Assembly (NCBI GenBank): GCA_965649105.1
Contig: CBFGJP010000048.1
Span: 1-20,105 of the forward strand
Source: JAOAFX01 sp965649105
GTDB lineage: Bacteria; Hydrothermota; Tepidihabitantia; SM23-42; JAOAFX01
Direction: 5' to 3'
DNA length: 20,105 nucleotides
In this document: positions 14,769 through 20,105 of the stretch, piece after piece
How the letters are laid out: each line of letters starts with the position of its first letter
Numbering within the stretch: position 1 is the stretch's first letter
Translations under genes and position numbers: made by a program
Notes under the pieces: generated by a model
The model's input: the letters and a program-made list of their open reading frames with translations, nothing else
The model's database searches: none
What the model was told of the DNA's origin: nothing

Positions 14769-15751
14769 GCACAAAAACGACCGAAGCGATTCTTAATATA
14801 CTTATCTTCTTTGGTTTGGTTGCACTCTTATTTGTTGTTGGTTATCCACAATATAAAGAGGCTCAACCTGTCAAAGTCCGTATCGGTGTTGATAAATCCT
14901 TCGGTGGTATTGCCTTTTATGTCGCCCAAGTTGATACGACGCGCCGATATTTCCAACTCGAAAAAATCGCGCCGGAATTTGTTGCGATCAAAAGCGACCC
15001 ACTCGAAGGGATTAAAAACGGTGAGTATGATGTTTGTGCAGTCCCATGGTATAAGCTTTTAATCACACCGAGTATAAATGGCGATACTGTAAAAGCAGTA
15101 GGCACAATTACATTCAAAGGAATAGCAGATGCAATTATAATTCCCAAAGGTACAAAAATTAAATTTCTCAAGGATCTTAATGGAAAGAAGATTGGTTATC
15201 TTAGTAATGATTCTTATATATTTGATCTAATCGCTCCTAATTTCGCAATGGAAAAACTAACGAAATATACGAAGGTTCCTTTAAGCGTTGAGGAATTAAC
15301 GACCGCATTATCAACTAAAAAGGTCGATGCACTTTTTGTCCTTGAACCTTATCGAAGTTACCTGTTATTTGCAGGTGACACCGTTCTTGATGAAGGTCTT
15401 TTAAATCGCTATATTATGCCTTCAATGCCTTATCTTGCAATCGTTATGCGTAAGAGCTTTGTTCAAAATGAACGCCTCGCTTCATTCCGATTGAAAAATG
15501 TAATTGATGGGGTATTTGGCTATGTCCGTCTCCATCCGGAGATTGCAAAACAGGTTCTTGTAAAGAATAATGATTGGCCAACTGATCCAACATTCCTTGC
15601 GAATATTAGAGTGCCTGATTTCCAAAGACTTACCGAGATTGATATAAAGGCAATAGAGGGATTCCAGACTTATCTTGTAAGAAACGGTATCGGGACCTGT
15701 GGAATAAAACCCCAGGAATTTCTTTTTGAGAAAATAGATTTTAGAAGATAA
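14765..15751 (+). CDS. Membrane-anchored NMT1/THI5-like solute-binding protein
   Basis: The 328-residue protein has an N-terminal membrane segment (about 9-27) with no lipobox, so it stays anchored and faces the periplasm. The remainder reads as a type 2 periplasmic binding fold of the SsuA/NMT1/THI5 group: VRIGVDKSFGGIAFYVAQ, then DPLEGIKNGEYDVCAVPWYK, IIIPKGTKIKFLKDLNGKKI, STKKVDALFVLEPYRSYL and a C-terminal helical part. This family normally delivers small aromatic, sulfonate or pyrimidine-type ligands to an ABC importer. No permease or ATPase gene lies in the window, so it may serve a remote transporter or act as a sensor. It overlaps the TPR lipoprotein gene by four bases and ends two bases before the SRP RNA. 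Confidence 0.8.
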   Translation: MSTKTTEAILNILIFFGLVALLFVVGYPQYKEAQPVKVRIGVDKSFGGIAFYVAQVDTTRRYFQLEKIAPEFVAIKSDPLEGIKNGEYDVCAVPWYKLLITPSINGDTVKAVGTITFKGIADAIIIPKGTKIKFLKDLNGKKIGYLSNDSYIFDLIAPNFAMEKLTKYTKVPLSVEELTTALSTKKVDALFVLEPYRSYLLFAGDTVLDEGLLNRYIMPSMPYLAIVMRKSFVQNERLASFRLKNVIDGVFGYVRLHPEIAKQVLVKNNDWPTDPTFLANIRVPDFQRLTEIDIKAIEGFQTYLVRNGIGTCGIKPQEFLFEKIDFRR

Positions 15752-15752
15752 A

Positions 15753-16047
15753 CCCGGTCGTGCTAAACGGGGAGCTAGCGGTGCCCTGATTCCGCCACCA
15801 AAGTGGGGGATGACCCGAAATCCGCTTATGCGGGGTGAATGCCTTATGGAGCAGGTTATTTCAGGGGCAACAGCAAGGATCAAAGGATGTTGAGGCTCGG
15901 GTCTTATGAAAGCACCGTCTACAAACCCCGCCAGGTCCGGAAGGAAGCAACGGTAAGTAGAAATGGACTGGTCATAAGGGAGCCTGGGCTGAGTTCTTTA
16001 CCCTGCTGTTCCTGAGATGGCCGGCGAATTAGGGTTGCACGACCGGA
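15753..16047 (+). ncRNA. ffs: Signal recognition particle RNA, large bacterial type
   Basis: This is the RNA of the signal recognition particle, which with Ffh targets membrane and secreted proteins. The S-domain hairpin is unmistakable: CCAGGTCCGGAAGGAAGCA (15931-15949) with a GGAA tetraloop at 15939-15942. The 5' part carries the Alu-domain motif GGGGAGCTAGCGGTGCCCTG (15769-15788), as in the large RNA of Bacillus. The ends pair as a perfect ten-base helix (15754-15763 with 16037-16046). The length is near 295 bases, far larger than the 4.5S type. End points are estimated from this helix. No separate promoter or terminator is evident, and dnaX begins 31 bases later. The ffs-dnaX-ybaB order is known from many bacteria. 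Confidence 0.95.
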
Positions 16048-16078
16048 TATTAGGGAACAAAAAACAGGAAAAAAGATT

Positions 16079-17509
16079 ATGGCACACAGGGTGTTTTCAT
16101 TAAAGTATCGTCCCCAAAATTTTGATGAATTAACCGGACAGAACCATGTCGTTCTATCGCTGAAGGGAGCTATCAACAGTGGTGCAATAGGCCATGCATT
16201 TTTATTTGCCGGTCCAAGAGGTGTGGGGAAAACAACGACAGCCAGAATATTTGCCAAAAGTTTGAATTGCATAAACGGTCCCACAGTTAATCCCTGTCAA
16301 GAATGTCCTTCCTGCAAGGAAATAACAACGAGCAGAAGCGTTGATGTGATAGAAATTGATGGTGCATCAAATCGGGGTATAGACGAGATAAGGAATCTAC
16401 GCGAAAGCATTAAATATGCCCCGCTCCATGGCAAATATAAGATCTACATAATTGATGAAGTTCATATGCTCACCCCCGAAGCATTCAATGCCCTATTGAA
16501 AACACTTGAAGAACCACCGCCGAGTGTCGTATTTATACTGGCAACAACAAATCCCGGGAAGGTACCAGCAACGATTGTTTCAAGATGTCAGCGTTTCACA
16601 TTCAAACGCCTATCCATTACTGAAATCAGTCAGAGATTAAAAAAAATTGCTGAAAAGGAAAAAATTGAAATTACCGATAAGGCATTATACTATCTTGCCT
16701 TAAGATCCGATGGCAGCATCCGCGATGGTGAAAGCATACTGGAACAATTAACCTCTTTTTCTGAAGGGAAAATTACCGAGGAAGATGTATTTAAACTTAT
16801 CGGCTTTTTGAGTGTTGATTTTTATATTGAATTGATGAACAAAATTGTTCAAAACGATCTTGCGGGCATGATTTTACTGCTGAATAAAGGTATTGAAGAA
16901 GGAGCTGATGTTCTTGATATCTATAAAGGATTGGTAGGCTATTTGAGAAAAACATTACTTGTCCATATTGGTATCGATCATGAATTGATTGAATCATCAC
17001 TCGAGGAAATCAATCTCTTGAAAAGTATAAACCTGGATAATACAAAAATTATAAATCTAATTGAAACCTGTCTGAGATTTGAAGATACTATAAAGAGATC
17101 AATAAATCCCAGAATTGCGCTTGAATTACTCTTTGCTCAGTTTATTTTAAACCACCAGTCCAATGATACAAACCAGTCAATAAAAGGCAACCACGATATC
17201 TTCCAGGCACAGAAGGTTCTGAGCAACAAAAAAAAATTGATTGCCTACCTCAGCAAAAAGAGCCCAAAGATTTCTGCAATAATCTATCAAACTGATTTAG
17301 AGATAAACGGTAATAATGTGGAGATATTTGTTCAAAATGATTTCCAGCACAAAGAATTGACCGCAAATCAAAAATTGTTGATTGAAGGACTAAAAAATAT
17401 TGTCGGGCAGGATATTAACTTAAAAATTAACATTGTCAAGCCGCAAAAGAAATCCAATACCCTCACCGACACAATAATAACAATGTTTGATGGAGAAGAA
17501 GTCAGATAA
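16079..17509 (+). CDS. dnaX: DNA polymerase III subunit gamma/tau
   Basis: DnaX is the ATPase of the clamp loader that places the sliding clamp on DNA. The 476-residue protein has the DnaX start SLKYRPQNFDELTGQ, Walker A GPRGVGKTT (45-53), the zinc module C64-x8-C73-x2-C76-x2-C79, Walker B IIDEVHML (124-131), the LEEPPPSVVFILATT stretch and the SRC motif (168-170, TIVSRCQRF). Domain III ends near residue 357. A tail of about 120 residues follows, shorter than the tau tail of E. coli. An unbroken run of nine A at 17228-17236 (codons 384-386) could cause slippage into a stop just after domain III. AGGA nine bases before the ATG is a weak ribosome binding site. Neighbours are SRP RNA upstream and ebfC downstream, the usual order. 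Confidence 0.96.
   Translation: MAHRVFSLKYRPQNFDELTGQNHVVLSLKGAINSGAIGHAFLFAGPRGVGKTTTARIFAKSLNCINGPTVNPCQECPSCKEITTSRSVDVIEIDGASNRGIDEIRNLRESIKYAPLHGKYKIYIIDEVHMLTPEAFNALLKTLEEPPPSVVFILATTNPGKVPATIVSRCQRFTFKRLSITEISQRLKKIAEKEKIEITDKALYYLALRSDGSIRDGESILEQLTSFSEGKITEEDVFKLIGFLSVDFYIELMNKIVQNDLAGMILLLNKGIEEGADVLDIYKGLVGYLRKTLLVHIGIDHELIESSLEEINLLKSINLDNTKIINLIETCLRFEDTIKRSINPRIALELLFAQFILNHQSNDTNQSIKGNHDIFQAQKVLSNKKKLIAYLSKKSPKISAIIYQTDLEINGNNVEIFVQNDFQHKELTANQKLLIEGLKNIVGQDINLKINIVKPQKKSNTLTDTIITMFDGEEVR
17228..17236 (+). other. A9 run in dnaX, possible slippage site
   Basis: Nine A bases code Lys384-386. One extra A, or a -1 ribosome shift, gives a stop after 19 new codons (405 residues in all). 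One missing A gives AAA AAA AAT TGA and a 386-residue product. Both keep the ATPase, zinc module and domain III but lose the tail, as the gamma form does in species where dnaX is known to slip. Confidence 0.45.
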
Positions 17510-17536
17510 AATGATAGCAAATCAATTGTTTTAAAG

Positions 17537-17821
17537 ATGAAAGATATTTTTAAGCAGGCATTAAAACTGCAGGAAAAATTGCAGGAAGAGTTAAAAAAGA
17601 TAAAAGTTGAAGGTAGTGCGGGTGGAGGTATGGTGAAGATTGAAATGAATGGGGAACAAAATGTGATTTCAGTTAAAATTGAACCACAAATAATTCAAGA
17701 AAAAGATATCAACATGCTTCAGGATTTGATCATTGCTGCCTTCAACGATGCTCAGAATAAAGTCAAAGAAAAAGTTCGGGAGAGTATGTCGTCTTTGACC
17801 GGTTTTCCTTTTTTTAAATAA
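17537..17821 (+). CDS. ebfC: YbaB/EbfC family nucleoid-associated protein
   Basis: The 94-residue protein matches the YbaB/EbfC family: a long amphipathic N-terminal helix (DIFKQALKLQEKLQEELKKI), then GSAGGGMVKIEMNGEQNVIS and KIEPQII as the core strands, and a C-terminal helix with FNDAQNKVKEKVRESMSSLTG. Family members form tweezer-like dimers that bind DNA and help organise the nucleoid. The glycine-rich GSAGGGMV segment is diagnostic. It lies 27 bases after dnaX, as in many bacteria, but recR, often the next gene, is absent; an unrelated secreted-protein gene follows instead. The ATG at 17537 has only a weak AAAG-type ribosome binding site, so expression may depend on translation of dnaX. 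Confidence 0.93.
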   Translation: MKDIFKQALKLQEKLQEELKKIKVEGSAGGGMVKIEMNGEQNVISVKIEPQIIQEKDINMLQDLIIAAFNDAQNKVKEKVRESMSSLTGFPFFK

Positions 17822-17834
17822 ACAATTTTGGGCA

Positions 17835-17862
17835 TTGACAAGACCTTAATTGTAATTATAAT
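17835..17862 (+). promoter_or_regulatory. Consensus sigma-70 promoter
   Basis: TTGACA (17835-17840) and TATAAT (17857-17862) are both perfect matches to consensus, spaced 16 bases. It drives the 621-aa secreted-protein gene at 17933. The expected start near 17869 leaves a leader of about 64 bases. This is the best promoter in the window and suggests high constitutive expression. Confidence 0.85.
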
Positions 17863-17880
17863 TATACGAATTTCGCTACC

Positions 17881-17907
17881 AGGGCTATGGAGAACTGGGG
17901 AAGCCTT
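17881..17907 (+). promoter_or_regulatory. Weak hairpin in the 5' leader of the secreted-protein gene
   Basis: AGGGCT (17881-17886) can pair with AGCCTT (17902-17907), including one G-U pair, round a 15-base purine-rich loop, upstream of AAAGGAGG (17921-17928). I do not recognise a riboswitch class. It may only protect the 5' end, or be chance. Confidence 0.25.
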
Positions 17908-17932
17908 TTAAAAAGAAAAGAAAGGAGGATCA

Positions 17933-19798
17933 ATGAAAGGCATTAAGATAAGCTTGCTGTTTTTGATCATAGGTCTTTTGATTACATCTCCTTATTTTTT
18001 ATACGGTATCAGCTCAACGAAAAATGCAGAAACTAAAAGTCACCCCATCCAATCAACTAAACCAAATGAACTTTTGGTATTTTCAGCACGGCAGGAATTC
18101 GTTGACAGTTTTGAAAGGGCGAGTCTGGCACCGTGGACTACCTATGGTTATCCAGGCAGTGTCCAGATGCATACTTTCGGTATGCGAGACACAACGAACA
18201 ACTATGGACCGCAAGCACCAGCACATTCCGGTTATCGTTATCCCGGGCATCCCAGCACTGACCTTGCACTTTATCCTTCGCCCGGACAGAATCCGGGCAA
18301 TGGAGTATGCCTGGAATCACCCACAATTGACCTGACCGGTTGGGATTCATTATTTATATCATTCTCTTACTGGGGCGATTTTGAAGGCAACGCAACGAAC
18401 TTTGATGGATTTATTCTTCAGATTTCTCCTGATAACGGGACAACCTGGCTGCAGGTTGATTCCTCTCATTTAGGACATTTAATTCCTTCTTACGATGCCC
18501 ATCTTGCCAATACTGGTTTATTAGGAACCCGCTGGGCATATTGTTATGATACAAGACCAAATTGGGTTGATGTCGCATCATTAAATCTTATGGCACTCGG
18601 TTATGTCGCACCAGGAAACCAAATCAAGATTCGTTTTGTATTTGCCTATGACGCACTTGATGGTGGACAGGGTTGCTTTATTGATGATGTCAGAATAGCA
18701 GATACACCTGCTGCTGACCTACAGCCACCCACAATTGAACATGCACCGCTTGAGGATACACCAGATACAACAAATGGTTACATCGTGACTGCGACAATAA
18801 CCGATCCCGGGAGCGGGGTTAATCCTGATTCAGTTATTCTAAATTACCGCATTGAGAATGGTCCCTGGAATCAATTGACAATGCAGGAGGTCGGAACCGA
18901 TATCTATGAAACAACCATTCCACCTCAACACTACCATACTGATATTTACTACTATATCAGGGCAGTTGATAATGCAGGCAATGGTGTAAATACTCAAACT
19001 TACAATTTTGAAGTAACAAGTGCAATAACTATATTCTATGATGATGGACAACCATACTGGATACCGGGCGGATTGAGTATTGGTTCGGGGATGTTTGTCA
19101 GGTTTGATTTTGCTCCTGTAGGTATTGACAGCGGACTTCTCCACGAAGTTAAATTCTTCTTCAGCAGGGCAGGAAACTTTGATTTAAGAGTTTATGCGAT
19201 CGGTACCGGCGGAGCCCCTGGACAATTGATCTATACTAGACCAAATTTACAATCTCCTGGTTATGACTGGTATAGTGAAGAAATAACCAATGCCAATATT
19301 AGGGTAGTACCCGGTGCAGTCGTTGGATTCATAATTGGTCCACCCATTGGAACAGATACGGTCAGTTGTTTGATGGATCCCGCACTGAATTATCAGCAAA
19401 ATATGTGGATATATCAAAATAACCAGTGGGGTAATCCCACGAGTGGCGGCGATTTTATGATCAGGCTAAAAGTCATTCCTCTACCTCAATACGGCATAAA
19501 AGAGGGTTCGAGCAAATCAATTTCATCAAAATTAGAGTTAATGCCTAATTTAATTGGTGAAAATGGCGGTACGATAAAATACACAATAACAGATGCGCAA
19601 AAAGTAAAACTAGTTGTTTATGATGTAACTGGAAAGGTTGTAAAAACAATCGTCAATGGGCATCATAAGCCTGGTACATATAAAGTCCGATGGAACGGCA
19701 AAGATGAAAACGGGAAATCGGTTGCTGCAGGTATTTATTTTGTAACCCTTGATGCAGGAACAGAACCATTAACCAGAAAGGCAATACTGGTTAGATAA
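17933..19798 (+). CDS. Secreted protein with C-terminal T9SS/FlgD-like sorting domain
   Basis: The 621-residue protein has a signal peptide (about 1-25, ISLLFLIIGLLITSPYFLYG). Residues about 55-255 form a jelly-roll-like domain of the kind found in secreted M6-type peptidases and MAM-like proteins (VDSFERASLAPWTTYGYPGS, DLTGWDSLFISFSYWGDFEG, DGFILQISPDNGTTWLQVDS, CFIDDVRIAD). An Ig/fibronectin-like domain follows (about 265-365, with YYYIRAVDNAGNGVNTQTYN), then another beta domain (about 370-520). The last 75 residues (VKLVVYDVTGKVVKTIVNG, WNGKDENGKSVAAGIYFV, ending RKAILVR) match the T9SS type A / FlgD-like C-terminal domain used for secretion and surface attachment. No protease motif is seen. 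It has its own strong promoter, a perfect AAAGGAGG site and its own terminator, so it is a single-gene unit, probably an abundant surface or secreted protein. Confidence 0.85.
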   Translation: MKGIKISLLFLIIGLLITSPYFLYGISSTKNAETKSHPIQSTKPNELLVFSARQEFVDSFERASLAPWTTYGYPGSVQMHTFGMRDTTNNYGPQAPAHSGYRYPGHPSTDLALYPSPGQNPGNGVCLESPTIDLTGWDSLFISFSYWGDFEGNATNFDGFILQISPDNGTTWLQVDSSHLGHLIPSYDAHLANTGLLGTRWAYCYDTRPNWVDVASLNLMALGYVAPGNQIKIRFVFAYDALDGGQGCFIDDVRIADTPAADLQPPTIEHAPLEDTPDTTNGYIVTATITDPGSGVNPDSVILNYRIENGPWNQLTMQEVGTDIYETTIPPQHYHTDIYYYIRAVDNAGNGVNTQTYNFEVTSAITIFYDDGQPYWIPGGLSIGSGMFVRFDFAPVGIDSGLLHEVKFFFSRAGNFDLRVYAIGTGGAPGQLIYTRPNLQSPGYDWYSEEITNANIRVVPGAVVGFIIGPPIGTDTVSCLMDPALNYQQNMWIYQNNQWGNPTSGGDFMIRLKVIPLPQYGIKEGSSKSISSKLELMPNLIGENGGTIKYTITDAQKVKLVVYDVTGKVVKTIVNGHHKPGTYKVRWNGKDENGKSVAAGIYFVTLDAGTEPLTRKAILVR

Positions 19799-19810
19799 TG
19801 GATTAAAATT

Positions 19811-19853
19811 CCTAACCCATGTCGGGATGAAAATATATCCGACATGGGTTAGG
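19811..19853 (+). terminator. Strong hairpin terminator
   Basis: A perfect 15-base inverted repeat (19811-19825 with 19839-19853, arm CCTAACCCATGTCGG) encloses a 13-base loop, 12 bases after the stop of the secreted-protein gene. The following GTTATATTTTTG is T-rich but not a clean T run, so termination may be partly factor-assisted. A hairpin this strong would also protect the message from 3' decay. Confidence 0.82.
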
Positions 19854-20018
19854 GTTATATTTTTGTGCAATTTGTTATAATTTTATGAAACTTGTTGTAA
19901 AAATTGGTAATAAAATTTCTTGGTTTTTCAGGAAAATTTCGTCTATGGTCGGGCACAATTTTTGCATTTTATAAATTTTAGATGGGTTTATTTGGCTTAA
20001 ATAAAAAAGGAGTCAACT
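19854..20018 (+). other. AT-rich spacer without a gene
   Basis: No open frame with a ribosome binding site is seen. A TATAAT at 19876-19881 could be a -10 box, but no acceptable -35 box stands upstream of it, so I do not call a promoter. The stretch is very rich in T and presumably holds the promoter and leader of the next gene. Confidence 0.4.
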
Positions 20019-20048
20019 ATGAAGAATTGGCGCCAGAATTGGAGGTAG
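20019..20048 (+). CDS. Nine-residue ORF, possible leader peptide
   Basis: ATG at 20019 has a perfect AAGGAG (20007-20012) six bases upstream and encodes MKNWRQNWR before TAG at 20046-20048. Two of the nine residues are Trp and two are Arg. The coding sequence contains a direct repeat, AGAATTGG twice, 12 bases apart. The stop codon sits against GGAGGT (20041-20046), the ribosome binding site of the next start at 20055, in the same frame. It may be a leader peptide coupling translation to the next gene, or the 5' piece of a gene broken by a stop. Neither can be decided here. Confidence 0.4.
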   Translation: MKNWRQNWR

Positions 20049-20054
20049 CTCAGG

Positions 20055-20105
20055 ATGACGAATATCAGAGAAGGTAATTTTTTGGGTGAGCAGAGTATAG
20101 AGCAC
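20055..20105 (+). CDS. Start of a gene cut by the right edge
   Basis: Seventeen codons (MTNIREGNFLGEQSIEH) follow an ATG that has GGAGGT at 20041-20046, eight bases upstream. The frame is open to the window end. It is too short to identify. The frame equals that of the nine-residue ORF just upstream, separated by a TAG and two further codons. Confidence 0.45.
   Translation, partial: MTNIREGNFLGEQSIEH

Noticed and set aside
14765..15751. Binding protein as a lipoprotein
   Set aside because: No Cys follows the hydrophobic segment, so a membrane anchor is the simpler reading.
15482..15883. Minus-strand open frame of 133 codons over the SRP RNA
   Set aside because: It is antisense to a structured RNA and to the solute-binding gene, with no family resemblance or ribosome binding site.
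16639..16646. A8 run in dnaX as a programmed slippage site
   Set aside because: It falls in the ATPase region, so a slipped product would lose domain III and be unlikely to work. It is probably just A-rich coding sequence.
17879..17905. Pseudoknot in the leader of the secreted-protein gene (CCAG/CTGG with GGCT/AGCC)
   Set aside because: Both stems are only four pairs and the first loop would have zero bases, which is sterically unlikely. No known riboswitch core fits.

Overview
The window is AT-rich, gene-dense bacterial DNA with nearly all genes in tight operons. It suggests a diderm bacterium from an uncultured, deep-branching lineage. The reasons are a SPOR-domain protein, a lipoprotein, a LysM protein, a membrane anti-sigma factor with a TonB-C-like outer part, a T9SS/FlgD-type C-terminal sorting domain, and a large SRP RNA with an Alu domain next to dnaX. 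Candidate phylum WOR-3 (Stahlbacteria) or a relative would fit; this is an inference from domain style only. No CRISPR array, insertion sequence, phage gene or tRNA was seen.

Layout. (1) 1-1949, plus strand: the 3' part of a SPOR-domain gene, ridA, and rnc (RNase III) overlapping ridA. (2) 13441 down to 1921, minus strand: a continuous nine-gene run, probably one operon. Its order is alr, LysM protein, stand-alone cyclic-nucleotide-binding protein, small membrane protein, 1241-aa TPR protein, 861-aa coiled-coil/TPR protein, secreted DUF4412-like protein, ECF sigma factor, zinc-type anti-sigma factor. Most junctions overlap or are separated by fewer than 30 bases. The last gene overlaps the end of rnc tail to tail. 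(3) 13442-13538: back-to-back promoters for alr (apparently leaderless) and the plus-strand operon. (4) 13539-17821, plus strand: TPR lipoprotein, membrane-anchored solute-binding-like protein, SRP RNA, dnaX, ebfC (ybaB). (5) 17835-19853: a stand-alone unit with a consensus promoter, a 621-aa secreted protein and a strong hairpin terminator. (6) 19854-20105: a spacer, a 9-codon ORF, and the start of a gene cut by the window edge.

How the parts may work together. ffs-dnaX-ebfC is a conserved housekeeping neighbourhood (protein targeting, DNA polymerase III clamp loader, nucleoid protein). The minus-strand operon joins cell-wall precursor supply (alr) and a LysM envelope protein to two large cytoplasmic scaffold-like TPR proteins, a nucleotide-binding module and a sigma/anti-sigma pair. 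This looks like an envelope-associated assembly with its own regulator. The two large TPR proteins have no recognised function and are the least explained part of the window.

The most checkable oddities are: a Cys in place of a conserved active-site Asp in RNase III, an A9 run in dnaX where slippage would end the protein just after domain III, a leaderless-looking alr promoter, exact RsrA-like zinc-ligand spacing in the anti-sigma factor, and four perfect-length 25-residue repeats in the 861-aa protein.
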